Shown: piece by piece, positions 1-11,674 of the stretch
How positions within the stretch are numbered: position 1 is the stretch's first letter
How the letters are laid out: each line of letters starts with the position of its first letter
Source of the DNA: Microcyclospora pomicola
Lineage: Eukaryota > Ascomycota > Dothideomycetes > Capnodiales
DNA: 64,000 nucleotides
Assembly: GCA_002786065.1 (NCBI GenBank)
Contig: NHNY01000014.1
Coordinates: forward strand, 310,001 to 374,000
Reading direction: 5' to 3'
Notes under the pieces: generated by a model
Told to the model about the DNA's origin: nothing
Database searches by the model: none
The model's input: the letters and a program-made list of their open reading frames with translations, nothing else
Position numbers and translations under genes: made by a program

Positions 1-153
1 TTCGTATGACAGAGCAAAAGGTTTTGGCGTTGTGTGACGCTCGTGGTCGCACAACCACAACGGCGTGGAGCTGGCGGTCAATACAAGCCTGCACCTCTGA
101 GGAGTACTTATCGCGCACTGGCAGCTTGCCTCGTGTGAATCGTCACCTACAAC

Positions 154-2721
154 ATGCTCAGTCCGCCCGGATTCGTCAGCGACAGCAGTGCAGAGCCACC
201 GAAAGAGATGGGAGCTGAGCTGGCACAGAAGGCAGATGGCTGGTCGTTACGGAGACTCGGCAACCTCTTGACACGAAGGCAATGCTATGACGAGATCGAC
301 GCGTTGTCACCAGGAGTGTTCGCCCCTGAAGCTCTACCACAACTCAAGCCGCTTGACCGGAGACTGAGTGTGCCCGAAGCGCGACCAAGACCGGCAGCAA
401 TACCATCACTCCCTCGTCCGCAGACCTTCCGTAGGCAGGAGTCTGAGCGTCGAGAAAGGCTATTGGAGGTGCCGCCAAGCCCAAAAGGAAGACGTGAAAG
501 CAGCACAGACTTCCGGCGAAGAACCCGAGGTTCCAGTGCAAGTGCTGCCGCGAGACCGAGTTCACCCAAATCACTCTTGCTGCCCACCATTGCACCTTTA
601 GAGCTTATACCTAGCGGTCAAGGTCTCGAGCAGAGTAATGTCCAATCAGCGGCCAGTGAAGGTGTGCCTCAGCGGCGAAGATTGCCGACATTGGCGCCTC
701 TGAAGATACCTTCTGGTGGCGACGAAAGTATAGGCGTTGTAGAGGACGACGACGAACTCCAAGCTGATCAGACGTCCTTACAAGAAGAACATGACGAGCG
801 ATGGATCCTCAACCTCAGCATGCACTTTCGCGACAAGTCGAACCGCGAAAAGTTCTTTGTGACGTACGCAGAATCACGATCGCAATGGCGCCGACTCACA
901 ATTTCGCTGGACTATCGATCCGCGCCCGAAGGCTCTCTGGAGGCCGACCTCAACACATTACATTACCAGCGTGATAAGAGTCTGCGGATATACGAAGCCA
1001 TTCGAGACTCACTCAGTGACATACAGTATTACAACACAGTGACCAACCTCAAACTAGCAACAACACCAGAGGACGGACAACTGCACGTTCATGTTCGTGA
1101 GGATGCTAATGAAGTGATCCAATACCCTTCCACGTCTCTGTTTCGACATGTCGAATGCCCTTTGTACCGAGAGAGCGAGCTAGACTTTCACTCGCACGTG
1201 TCTGGGTTCGTGTACAAGGTCAAGATTGGTGAAGAGATGTTCATCAAGAAGGAAATTCCCGGCCCTGACACGGTTGACGAGTTCCTGTATGAAGTCAATG
1301 CCTTGTATGCTCTGCTTGACTGCGATAACGTCGTTCAGCTGAGAGGTCTCATCACGGACAAAGATGGGTCGAGCGTCAAAGCCCTGCTTATCTCTTACGC
1401 ACCTCAAGGTGCTCTCGTAGATATGATCTATGACTTCCGTGGCACGCAAAAGCTGCCATGGTACCGTCGAGAAAAGTGGGCCAAGCAGATCGTACAAGGC
1501 CTTGCTGACATCCATGAAGCCGGCTTTGTGCAGGGTGATTTTACGCTCTCCAATATTGTCATTGATGCGCAAGATAACGTCCAGATCATTGACATCAATC
1601 GACGCGGCTGTCCTGTGGGATGGGAATCGCCTGAGCTGAGCAAGCTCATAAGCAGCGGCCAACGGATAGGTATGTGTATTGGTGTGAAGACTGATCTGTT
1701 CCAGCTTGGGATGGTCCTTTGGGCGCTAGCTGAGGAAGAAGATGAGCCTGAACGTGAAGATAGACCGCTGCGAGGGGTTGGGGAACAAATCCCCAACTAC
1801 TACCGCAGAATTGTCGATATATGCTTGAGCGAGAAGCCTCAGAAACGAGCCAACGCACAGCGTCTGCTGGATCTCTTCCCTCCTTCCGCAGGTTTGTCGC
1901 CTCTCGAGAATAGGCATGTGGAACAGTTTCCGGTCAGATGCAGATATAGCGGCAGCAGCATGGACAACAGCATGTCGACCACACATCGCTCGGATAAGGA
2001 ATACATCGATCCGGAAATGGCGATCACGATTGATGATGTGCGTGCAAGACGAGGGGCATCTGGTCTGGCTGATCTTCCTTCTGGTGTAACATATCTCCAA
2101 CCCGATTCTGGTGCGGCGTCAACGAGCTACCGCTTCGATAGCTCAGGGTCATGGCTCGATGGGCAAGCACGTGGCAGATCACCAGTGTCGAGCATGCAAA
2201 GAAGAAGCTCACGATATGCTCGAAGCGTGTCAAGCACAACCTCTTTGTCGGATTCACCTACGAGGTCTTCCAATGTTGACTCACGCAAGTTCGATACATT
2301 TGTCGAGCTTCCATCGCAAGATGGCCTGCAGACGAATGCTCGCGATAGCAGAATTGAGGGAGATCGTTTCTCTACGACAAGTGTGGTCAATGACACTGCC
2401 AGAACGACCAGACCGCATATTCCGCTATCCGCGATCGCTCAGCAGTCGTCGTGTCTGCCAGATCACCTCACTCTGCGTGCTTTACAACACGTAGACTCTG
2501 GCTTCGACGAACACATGATTCAGGAGCTGGACGCCGCACCTAGCGCCCAATCTCATCTCTCCAGATCACCCACTGGGAGCCGAAATGACTACACCCTTTC
2601 TGCAGGAAAACAAGGGCCTGGTAATGTTTCACCAACGGCATCTGCGACTGCAACGTCACGAAGCATGGCCAAAACTTACGTCACTACGGACCATGACGAT
2701 CTCGATCCGGAAGACCCATGA
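154..2721 (+). CDS. Kinase-like domain protein (fungal type), 855 aa
   Basis: A single open frame from ATG 154. The first ~270 residues are rich in Arg, Ser and Pro and look disordered. A protein-kinase-like fold spans roughly residues 345-575. Visible motifs are the beta3 lysine (MFIKKE), the catalytic loop QGDFTLSNI at 460-468 with Asp462 and Asn467, and DINRRGCPVGWE in place of DFG, with the metal-binding Asp480 kept. The His of HRD is absent. From general knowledge, DINRRG is a recurrent variant in a group of uncharacterised filamentous-fungal kinases, so the protein may still bind nucleotide; activity is not shown. The C-terminal ~270 residues are again Ser/Thr-rich and low in complexity, typical of a phosphorylated tail. 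Substrate and pathway are unknown. The start is plausible, but an upstream exon outside the window cannot be excluded. Confidence 0.8.
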   Translation: MLSPPGFVSDSSAEPPKEMGAELAQKADGWSLRRLGNLLTRRQCYDEIDALSPGVFAPEALPQLKPLDRRLSVPEARPRPAAIPSLPRPQTFRRQESERRERLLEVPPSPKGRRESSTDFRRRTRGSSASAAARPSSPKSLLLPTIAPLELIPSGQGLEQSNVQSAASEGVPQRRRLPTLAPLKIPSGGDESIGVVEDDDELQADQTSLQEEHDERWILNLSMHFRDKSNREKFFVTYAESRSQWRRLTISLDYRSAPEGSLEADLNTLHYQRDKSLRIYEAIRDSLSDIQYYNTVTNLKLATTPEDGQLHVHVREDANEVIQYPSTSLFRHVECPLYRESELDFHSHVSGFVYKVKIGEEMFIKKEIPGPDTVDEFLYEVNALYALLDCDNVVQLRGLITDKDGSSVKALLISYAPQGALVDMIYDFRGTQKLPWYRREKWAKQIVQGLADIHEAGFVQGDFTLSNIVIDAQDNVQIIDINRRGCPVGWESPELSKLISSGQRIGMCIGVKTDLFQLGMVLWALAEEEDEPEREDRPLRGVGEQIPNYYRRIVDICLSEKPQKRANAQRLLDLFPPSAGLSPLENRHVEQFPVRCRYSGSSMDNSMSTTHRSDKEYIDPEMAITIDDVRARRGASGLADLPSGVTYLQPDSGAASTSYRFDSSGSWLDGQARGRSPVSSMQRRSSRYARSVSSTTSLSDSPTRSSNVDSRKFDTFVELPSQDGLQTNARDSRIEGDRFSTTSVVNDTARTTRPHIPLSAIAQQSSCLPDHLTLRALQHVDSGFDEHMIQELDAAPSAQSHLSRSPTGSRNDYTLSAGKQGPGNVSPTASATATSRSMAKTYVTTDHDDLDPEDP

Positions 2722-3372
2722 ATGAGGCAGTCTGCGTCGTTGTTTACAATCTCAAGAGCGAGTACCTAGTCAAGCCCGCCAAATGACCAGATATTGTTCG
2801 TGACTTGGTGAGACTGTGTGAAGTCTCAAGGCGAGGGCATAGAGCATGGTAAGCAAAGCTGAGGAAGCAGGGAACGTGCTGGATATTGCGCCCCACCTTT
2901 TTTGATGAAATCACGTCACTTGTAGCATGAATGGAGTATTAGCACTGGAGCGTGGAGTATGGACTGGTGGATGCACGCAATGCAAAGGCTGGCATGGAGC
3001 AGGGAGTGGTTTCGGTGCATTAGGTTCTATGTATGTTCTACTGTTTTGGCATTCAGGGGGCGTTCAGAGCTCTGTCGTGGTAGACAGATCGGTCGATATG
3101 GCCAACAAGCAAAATTTCGGTTTCCAGCCAGTGATCACGTATTGATGGGTGTCAAAGACCAGACTCTCGACCCTATAACTGTGTCGCTAAACTATACATA
3201 ATTACATGTACACATGAAACTCCAGAGCTTAGTCATTCTGAAGACACGTTCTCACCGAGGGGAGTGTGGTGTGGCTATCGAAGTCAAGTCCCACTTGGCT
3301 TGATCCCTCACCACCTCACCCACTCCCCCTCTCCCCCGACCACCGTAGAGCGACAACAACAACAACAACAAC
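2722..3372 (+). promoter_or_regulatory. Intergenic region, leader of the Glo3 gene with a (CAA)n tract
   Basis: Non-coding. The last 70 bases form a C/T-rich stretch (about 3306-3346) followed by an uninterrupted CAA/ACA run (about 3353-3372) that abuts the Glo3 start codon, so the tract is probably in the 5' leader. Nothing else is recognised. Confidence 0.5.
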
Positions 3373-4974
3373 ATGTCGGCCCCTCTCGCCCCCAAAGCTG
3401 AATCTCAGCGTATCTTCGACAAGCTAAAGCGCAAGGATGCCAACAAGATCTGCTTCGACTGCAGCGCCAAGAACCCAACCTGGTCGTCCGCGACGTTCGG
3501 CATCTACCTCTGTCTCGACTGCTCGGCGCACCACCGTAACCTCGGCGTGCACATCTCGTTCGTGCGAAGCGTCGGCCTCGACCAGTGGCAATGGGACCAG
3601 CTGCGGCGGATGAAGGTCGGTGGCAACGAGAGCGCAACCAAGTACTTCCAATCACATGGCGGCAGCGCCGCGCTTGCGAGTAAGGACCCGAAGACCAAGT
3701 ATACCAGCAACGCGGCGAGCAAGTACAAGGAGGAGTTGGACCGGAGAGTCTTAGCGGACATCAAGAAGTAGGTCTAATGCACCTTGGAGGCAAATTGGTC
3801 TATGGGAATTGAGGTGCTGATGATTTTGTGCTGGACAGATACCCTAACGAGGTCACGCTCGATGATGTAGAAGGCGAGTCGGAGGGTGCAGATGCACCTG
3901 CTGGAGAGGCTGCCGATGACTTCTTCTCGTCGTGGGATAAGCCCGCGATCAAGAGACCTAGCAACCCGCCATCACGGACTGGAACCCCGTCGAATGCCAG
4001 TCGTACAGGATCTCCATTCCTCAATGCAAATGCGAACGGCAATGGAACAGCGCGGTCGAAGTCACCACTCGCTGGTGCCGCGGACACTCCAGCACCCCCA
4101 CCCGTCTCTCGAGCCATCTCTTCTTCGGCAGTTCGTAAGGCCGGAGGTGTGGCTAGCAAGCCCAAAGCGAACATTCTCGGAGCGAAGAAGACGAAGCTTG
4201 GCGCGAAGAAGATCGATGCCGGCGCGTTGGACTTTGAGGAGGCAGAGAAGAAGGCACGAGAGGAAGCTGAACGGAGGGAGAAGCTGGGTTACGACCCGGA
4301 CGACGTGACGGCCTCGGAAGCGCACATCGTTGCCGCACAGCCAGGCAGTGAGACCAGCACCATCCATCAGCCTACGCCTGTCAGCCCGTCTCGGGTGGGC
4401 AGTTTCGGTAGCACTGCGCCCAAGGACCAAAGCAGCGCCGATGTGGAACGCCTGGGTATGGGCGTGCGACGGCTAGGCTTTGGGCAAGTGGGCGGCGGCG
4501 CGGGTGCGAAAGCTGCGGCGCCGAAAGCCATGGGTTTTGGCTCTACAAGCAAACCAGCACAAGGTATGTTAAGCGTCTTCGCTTTTAACCAGCCTCCATT
4601 ATCCATGTTGCACCACTAACACCTCCCTAACAGATGACTCCCAACGCTACGCCCGCGAGAAGTTCGGCGTGCAAAAGGGCATCTCCTCGGACGAGTTCTT
4701 CGGCAAGGGCAGCTACGACCCGACCGCGCAGTCCGAGGCCAAGTCGCGGCTGCAGGGCTTCGAGGGCGCCAGCTCCATCTCCTCCAACGCATACTTCGGT
4801 CGGCCCGAGGAGGACGAAATGGATGCCGGCTCACAGGATCTCGAGGGCGCCGCCCGCGATCTGGTGCGCAAATTCGGCATGACGGCCGGAGATGATTTGG
4901 ATAATCTGACGCAGCTGGTGGGCGAGGGCGCGACTAAATTGCAGGGCGCACTTCGGAACTACCTCAATGGATGA
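3373..4974 (+). CDS. glo3: ArfGAP, Glo3/ArfGAP2-3 type, 486 aa
   Basis: GTPase-activating protein for the small GTPase Arf, expected to act on COPI vesicles in Golgi-to-ER retrieval. Three exons: 3373-3767, 3839-4563, 4634-4974; the introns of 71 and 70 bp keep frame and restore conserved sequence. The ArfGAP zinc finger is at the N-terminus with Cys27, Cys30, Cys47 and Cys50 (CFDC...CLDC), followed by the arginine finger Arg55 in HHRNLG. The middle is low-complexity and Lys/Ala-rich. The C-terminal region holds the Glo3 regulatory motif ([19 protein letters not shown]), which separates it from the Gcs1/ArfGAP1 group. Length matches the family (about 490 aa). Convergent with the aminopeptidase gene downstream. 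Confidence 0.92.
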
Positions 4975-5339
4975 GTTGAGGGTGGAAGTTGATGAAGGTA
5001 GAGGTATGGGGATTGCGATCTGAGGAGTGTGAGGCAGGAAAATGACTTCGTTGTAGATGGAGTCAATAGAAGCAGACCCAGCCAGGGCCATGCGCGATCA
5101 AATTGGGTCTACGTTCGTTTCATGATATATATGCCAGAAGAGAGTCACGCTTAATCAGGTCGTTCTACGCACATTCTGATCGTCATGGAGTGAACAATGT
5201 GGTTGATACTGTACAGATGACCCCAATCTCTCCGCGGCCACATGCGTATGTCTGATATAGATCTTGAGTTGAATATGGAAGGAGAATTGGGTGTTTCCTG
5301 ACCTTGCGCAACACATCATCTAACCTCTGCCGGCATAAT
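4975..5339. other. Intergenic, convergent 3' ends of Glo3 and aminopeptidase genes
   Basis: 365 bases between two convergent stop codons; presumably holds both 3' UTRs and polyadenylation sites. No further feature seen. Confidence 0.5.
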
Positions 5340-6595
5340 TTAGAACTTCGCAAAGGCCAGCTCATAGGCCAAGCCGAGCGTCAGGCGCGCATGCTGCAGC
5401 ATATGGTTGAAGTCGAGGAACTCGATCTTGTCCTCGGTCGTGTGGATCTTCTTGTCCGAGTACTTAAAATCGCTCTCGATGACGAAGGCGCTGGGATATC
5501 CGGCCTTGCTGGCGCTCGCGTGATCGCTGCAGGCGTAGCCGCATTTGGTCTCGACGAACGGGATCGTGCAGTACGTGGTGACGACCTTCTTGATGAACTC
5601 GGTGAGGCCGGCGTCGACGAAGTCGGTGATGACGCCGACGGACTCGGGCTCGCCGGCTTCGATTGTGCCGTGCGTGTAGCCTGTCATGTCCTGCTGCAGC
5701 ATGGCTTTGACGAGCCGGCCTTGCTTCTCGTACGCGGAGAAGACGGCTTGCGAGCCGAGCAGACCGCCCTCCTCGGCACTGTACCAGTGGAACTCGACGG
5801 TGTTGGCGGCTTTGCCGTGCGCGATGTCCTTGTCGGAGACGAGCACGCGGAGGGCCTCGAGAATGGTCACCGTGCCGGAGCCGTCGTCGTCAGCGCCGGG
5901 CGCGGCGAGGAGGGATGGGAAGAACAGGTTGATGCTGTCCTGGTGGGCTCCAATGACAACAGTGTTCTCGCTCTGGCCGGGAAGAGTGGCGATGATGCTG
6001 TTCTGGCCCCAAGGGTGCTTGAAGAATTGCACCACGCCGACGCCGGCTGCTGTGAGAGTCTGGTTGACCTGGTCGAAGAGCCACTCCGACGACTCTCGGC
6101 CATAGTCGGATTTGTAGTAGCGGGTGTGGAAGTTGGTGAAGGTCTTGAGGTGGTTCATCATGTTCTCCTTGTCGAGAGACTTGATGAGATGCGATACGGT
6201 GTCATTGTGGGTGGGCTTTGAGGGGAAGGTCACGGTCTTGGACTTGGAGGCATGGAATGACTGTCCGAGGTCCGGAGTGTCTGTGATCTGGGTGGTATCA
6301 GTATTGTGGATGATCGTGTCTAATGCTTATCCCATCGCGTCTTCATGCTGCCCAGACTCCCGTATCGTCACATGATCGTTGAACTGCTTACATCGAAGAA
6401 CTTCTTGCCCGCCCGTCGCAGCTCCCACTTGTCTTCATCTGTCACCCATCTTGTCTCTCCTGGGGCCAGCTCGATCAAGAATTTCTCGGCTTCAGCAAGC
6501 TGAATTTGCTGGTGGACGATAGCATCCTTGGGCAGGAAGATGGCGTTGGTCAGCGACGCCGCGGCTAGGGTGGAGAGTAGGATGTTGCTTCTCAT
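5340..6595 (-). CDS. lap1: Secreted leucine aminopeptidase, M28 family, 383 aa
   Basis: Zinc exopeptidase that removes N-terminal residues from extracellular peptides. Exons on the minus strand: 6595-6392 and 6287-5340, with a 104-bp intron (GTAAGC...CCCAG) that joins KKFFD to ITDTPDLG in frame. Start chosen at the Met that opens a good signal peptide ([15 protein letters not shown]); the frame is open further upstream, but that extension is polar. The dizinc site is complete: GAHQDS, ADDDGSG, the EE pair in AEEGG, Asp in QQDMTG and the last His in KIHTTED. Two Cys in KCGYACSDH match the conserved disulfide. Length is close to fungal Lap1 (about 385-390). Divergently placed to LEU1 with 429 bp between starts. 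Confidence 0.92.
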
Positions 6596-7024
6596 CGTGA
6601 TGAGCGAGTGTGGTGATGTATCAGACGAGTGGTAAGTATGCTTCAACGAAAGACGTCTTCGTTTGTAGAGTGTTATATGATCAAGATCGCGTGTACTGGC
6701 TGCCTACTGCACACAGCGTATGCGTGACCTGACATGTGACGACTGCAGTGGGCGTCGGCGCAAACAGTTGCCGTCATGGCGACCGTCCAGCTTTCCCCAC
6801 ATTCTGCCCTTCGTCCAATCAGACATCCGCTTTATCAGGCTGACTCGGCGGGCAACCTTTGCGTCAGTAATGTTTGAGCGATATCGGCCAGGTGGGAGGA
6901 TGGCACAGTTATATCTCCATCATATTGCGCTGCCGTTCTGCTTGAAACAAATCTCCTCATTGCCAGTGAAGGGTTGCCGTGAACATCTCTCTTATTTGTT
7001 CTTCACATCGAAACGATAGCCATC
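6596..7024. promoter_or_regulatory. Shared upstream region of aminopeptidase and LEU1 genes
   Basis: 429-bp head-to-head interval. I looked for a CCGGNNNNCCGG Leu3-type site and did not find one. No confident TATA element or other site. Confidence 0.4.
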
Positions 7025-9393
7025 ATGCCAGGCGCAGTATCAGGACCGAAAACCCTGTAGGTTGAAGATACGCACGGCTTGAGAAGACGAAACTGACCAT
7101 TTCATTTTTCAGTTACGACAAGGTGTTTGAGAGCCACATCGTCAACGAGGATGACGGACAATGCCTTCTCTACATCGATCGTCACCTCGTTCACGAGGTC
7201 ACCTCTCCACAAGCATTCGAAGGGCTAAAAAATGCCAGCCGCAAAGTGCGAAGACCGGACTGCACTCTGGTCACCACTGACCACAACATCCCCACCACTA
7301 CACGGAAGAGCTTCAAGAACGTCACACAATTCGTCGAGGAAGACGATTCGCGCCTACAATGCGAGACCCTCGAGCAGAACGTCAAGGACTTTAAGCTCAC
7401 CTACTTTGGCCTGGGCGATAAGAGACAGGGCATTGTGCATATCATTGGTCCCGAGCAGGGTTTCACCCTCCCTGGCACCACAGTCGTGTGTGGCGACTCA
7501 CATACCTCCACCCATGGCGCGTTCGGTGCCTTGGCGTTCGGTATTGGTACGAGCGAGGTCGAGCATGTCCTTGCCACACAAACCCTTCCCACCCGACGGA
7601 GTAAGAACATGCGAGTTCAGGTGAACGGCGAGCTTGGTCCGGGTGTCAGCAGCAAAGACGTCGTTCTGTATGTCATTGGCCAGATTGGTACGGCAGGCGG
7701 CAATGGCCACGTTATCGAGTTCTGCGGGAGCGCCATTCGGGGCTTGAGCATGGAAGCCAGGATGTCAATCTGCAACATGAGCATTGAAGGAGGCGCGAGA
7801 GCCGGCATGATTGCACCGGATGAGACCACATTCAACTATCTCAAGAACCGTCCTTTGGCCCCGAAGCTGGACTCGGACGAATGGAAGAAGGCTACCAAGT
7901 ATTGGTCGAGCCTGAAATCTGACGAAGGCGCACATTTCGATATCGACGTTCAAATCGATGCGAGGGATGTTGAGCCGACCGTCTCTTGGGGCACCAGCCC
8001 ACAAGATGTGGCTCCTATCACTGGAGTTGTGCCGGGTCCAGATGATTTTGAGGATGAGAACAGAAAGAGCGCATGCACACGAGCTCTCCAATACATGGGT
8101 CTGGAGCCAGGCACCAAGATGACGGACATCGTCCTTGACAAAGTCTTCATCGGGTCTTGCACGAACGCCCGCATCGAGGACCTTCGAATCGCCGCACACA
8201 TCGTCAAGGGCAAGAAGATCGCACCGAATCTCAAGCGCGCGATGATCGTCCCGGGCTCAGGGTTGGTGAAGAGGCAGGCTGAGGCGGAAGGATTAGACCA
8301 AGTGTTCATGGATGCTGGGTTTGAATGGAGAGAGGCTGGCTGCTCCATGTGCTTGGGCATGAATCCGGATATCCTCGCTCCACTCGAGCGTTGCGCAAGC
8401 ACGAGCAACCGCAACTTCGAAGGCCGACAAGGTGCTGGCAGCCGCACGCATTTGGTGTCTCCAGCAATGGCTGCTGCCGCAGCTCTTGTGGGTAAACTCG
8501 CTGACGTCCGCCATCTGGCCGGGTATGAACAAGCTCTGCCGTCGGCAAAGTCTGCGAGCACCAATGTCGCCCCTCCCCAAGTTGAGGAGATGGAAGCCGA
8601 TATTGACCTCGATAAGATCCTCGATGCGCCCGAGACAGAACAGCTCAAGGCCGGCGCCGGCGTCGGCACAGCTGGTATGCCCAAATTTACTCAATTGAAG
8701 GGTATTGCGGCCCCAATGGACCGCAGCAACGTCGACACCGACGCGATCATCCCGAAGCAATTCCTCAAGACCATCAAGCGTACCGGTCTCAGCACCGGTC
8801 TCTTCTACGCATGGAGATTCAACACGGATGGCTCACTTAACAAAGACTTCGTCTTGAACCAAGAACCATACACAAACTCGAAGATCCTGGTCGTCACCGG
8901 TCCCAACTTCGGCTGTGGGTCGTCTCGCGAGCACGCACCGTGGGCGCTGCTAGACTTTGGCATCCGATGCATCATCGCGCCTTCGTACGGCGACATCTTC
9001 TTCAACAACACCTTCAAGAACGGCATGCTTCCGGTCATCGTCGCGGATAAGCAGCAGCTCGCCGCCATCGCCGACGAAGCCGCGGCGGGTTGGGAGATCG
9101 AAGTCGACCTCGAGAACATGACGGTCAAGACCGCCGACGGCACCGAGCTGGCCAAGTTCGAGACGGACGATTTCCGACGACATTGCCTGATCAACGGTCT
9201 GGATGACATCGGGTTGACGATGCAGATGGAAGACAAGATCACGCGCTTCGAGAAGCGCCGTAGCGAGGAGACGCCGTGGTTGGACGGCAGTGGGTATCTG
9301 AGCAAGCACCGCACCGGCGCGGTGAAGGTCGAGGCGGCGCCGGTGCCCAAGACCAACCGTGGGGAGGAGGTGCAGGAGCCGTTGGAGTGGTGA
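7025..9393 (+). CDS. LEU1: 3-isopropylmalate dehydratase (large and small subunits fused), 770 aa
   Basis: Converts 2-isopropylmalate to 3-isopropylmalate, the second specific step of leucine synthesis; cytosolic 4Fe-4S enzyme of the aconitase superfamily. A 32-base first exon (7025-7056, [11 protein letters not shown]) is followed by a 56-bp intron and one long exon from 7113. The large-subunit part covers about residues 12-480, with the Fe-S ligands Cys360 (IGSCTNAR), Cys421 and Cys424 (CSMCLG), and [15 protein letters not shown]. The small-subunit (swivel) part follows a linker from about residue 550, with [15 protein letters not shown]. Fusion of both subunits is normal in fungi; length is near yeast Leu1 (779). 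Start context is CATCATGCC. Confidence 0.97.
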
Positions 9394-10266
9394 GTGGGGT
9401 TGGAGTGTTGATGAGGTAGCTTGTCCAATATGATGATGTTGATGTGACGAGCGATATTCTTGCTGATATTTAATCATGATGAATCTATGAGGTGAGGGAT
9501 GTTGCAACTACACAGTCTGCTTGATGTACACCACCGGGGGGTGTCGCGTACGGTAGCTAGACATGTACTATGTTGCGAACGAGGCATGCGTACATTGCCT
9601 ACACGTGTCTCTCCACTTACCTTCCAGTATGTACTGCAATTCAATGATCTTGCTGAAGGTATGCATGACTGGAGCAATCACACGCACAAGACAGCTACGT
9701 GGACAAGGAGGCCAGCGAAGGGGTACATACATGTCCAGCACTGCTACTCAGCCTCTGCAAGTTAACTCAACTCCATGCGCTGTAGGCTGTACATTACATG
9801 ACCTGGATGCAACAAGCCAAGGTACTCTGTTGCATCATTGAGATATCCGAGTGTAGGCGCGGGAGATGCATGTGTAAGGTACCTTGTAGGTCTGGGGTAT
9901 GTGCTGCGATACCTTGCCACAGGATAGTGGGTGAAGAGACGTCATGAGAGTTCGAAGCCGAGATGGGAGGAGGCGGCTTTGTGTTGTTTGGGGAAGTGTG
10001 GATGGATGGAGGGAGATTCATGAAACGGGTACATAAGGTATCCAGATTCCAACTCATGGTGATCCTCGGCTGGCTCGGGGTGGTATGTGTATATCGGCAC
10101 CTGCACGGGGGGGTGTTGTGTACATCACATCAACAGCTACAGGTGTCCCACGATGAGAAATGAGAGTTTGATATCGGGAGATGAAGCTGGGCTGGTTCGG
10201 GAGTGCGCATGCCAGTCACTCAGTACATGTGTAGTAGTTGGCGGTAGTTGGGCTAGCGAGGCAGAG

Positions 10267-10289
10267 CAGGCAGGCAGGCAGGCAGGCAG
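10267..10289 (+). repeat. (CAGG)n tetranucleotide microsatellite
   Basis: Nearly six tandem copies of CAGG in the OLE1 upstream region, followed some 35 bases later by a second tetranucleotide tract. Confidence 0.9.
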
Positions 10290-10324
10290 AGATGAATGGC
10301 GTTTGGCAAGGGTGATGCAAGGAA

Positions 10325-10341
10325 ATGTATGTATGTATGTA
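10325..10341 (+). repeat. (GTAT)n tetranucleotide microsatellite
   Basis: About four tandem copies of GTAT/TATG, ending in an alternating TA step. Confidence 0.85.
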
Positions 10342-11674
10342 TATGCGATGTACGGTTTCAGGCGCGTGGATGGTGTATCGTACGTATGCCTGTGGCGTTG
10401 AGTATATGTATGGTGATAACTTCAACATAAGGCACATAGATCATAGATGTAAACATGCAAGAAGATACGGCCGGAGCGACAGAGGCATGACGCGAGTGTA
10501 TGGCTGCGCGGACTGACGTTGGGAATCTACTAACCACCTGCACCTTACTGCGACACGCGATCTGAACGTCCTCCCGGGCCAGCATCTCGACCCGCCTAGC
10601 CGCGAGTCCCCATCGTACACGACGAGCGACGAATAGACTACGCAGTCGAGACGTGGGAGGTTTAGCGAGCGGGTGATGCGGCGAATCAGCGGGCGCAAGT
10701 CAGAGTGCCGACATCGATGTTACGGCCGCGAGGGGAGCAGGTCGGATGTAGGGCCGAGGCATTGCAGCGTACGTCCTGGCTGGATCGGGCATGGTTTGGG
10801 TGTGGTGGGAGAGTGGCGAATGTTAAAGTCTGCAGGGCCGGGGATGAGACGGGTCTAGAGGGGGAAGATGGATGAGACGAATGAGAGGCCTGTCAATGCC
10901 TGACTCGGCGTGGCTTTCGTGCGTTTGGCCTTCCCCGGATTTGTTGGGCGAGGTGTTGTTGGTGGTGGTGGTGATGATGGTTGTTATTCACGATATGTCG
11001 ACTGAATATCGCAGTATTAGATCCATTACCTTAGCTGTTCTATTGGCAAGCAGCAGGATCTGGATGGTGTTGGGTGTTGTCATGTAGCTGTAGATTTGAT
11101 GTATGCCGAGTAGGGACTGTAAGGTAACGTAGACTACCATCACGTCATCTTCCGCCCAACGCTTCAACTTGACATTTGAATCATACAGCCCACAACCAGA
11201 ACCACCGCCCAGCACAGCATATCACCCCCTCATCTGCTTGCTCATCCGGTAACGAAAGTCATCGATGGATGTGATGGGTAGAAATAATATCGACTGTACC
11301 TTATGTCAAAGCCTGGAATTCGATTCACGAAATAAACGTTGAGCCGTCGTCCCTGCACGTTCCACCCGACCGCCCCCACACCCTGATCGTCGCCCAAAAA
11401 CCTCGACTCGGCAGAATTCGAACGCCATATTACGATTGCCACCCACCCGACCCTGCCCTTGCTGCAGAGCTTCACCCCGATCTCACCTACATATATCCAT
11501 CTCACCGCAACCTCCATACTTTATCCTTCCTCCCTCACGTTCACTATCACTCTCCTACCTCACCTCACCCACACCCACCATCTCCATTGTTTGATACAAG
11601 GTGTGGTCTACAACAACAACACGAACATTCTCCCTCGGTAGCTTGCTGCGTTGTCCAGCTGCACCCACCTCACG

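Larger units (their letters stand above)
9394..11674. promoter_or_regulatory. Long intergenic region upstream of OLE1
   Basis: About 2.3 kb with no recognisable gene on either strand. It contains a 7-base G run near 10107, tetranucleotide tracts at 10267-10289 and 10325-10341, a GTG/GAT-rich patch around 10960-10986, and a strongly pyrimidine-rich leader from about 11460 to 11590 just before the OLE1 start. The last is typical of highly expressed fungal genes. The remainder may be regulatory sequence or a non-coding transcript. Confidence 0.5.

Noticed and set aside
5304-6221. 305-codon open frame antisense to the aminopeptidase gene
   Set aside because: Caused by GC-rich third positions of the M28 gene; the translation is repetitive in Val/Asp/Leu and has no family signal.
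6596-7024. Possible Leu3-type CCGGNNNNCCGG site before LEU1
   Set aside because: No match to the spaced palindrome in the interval.
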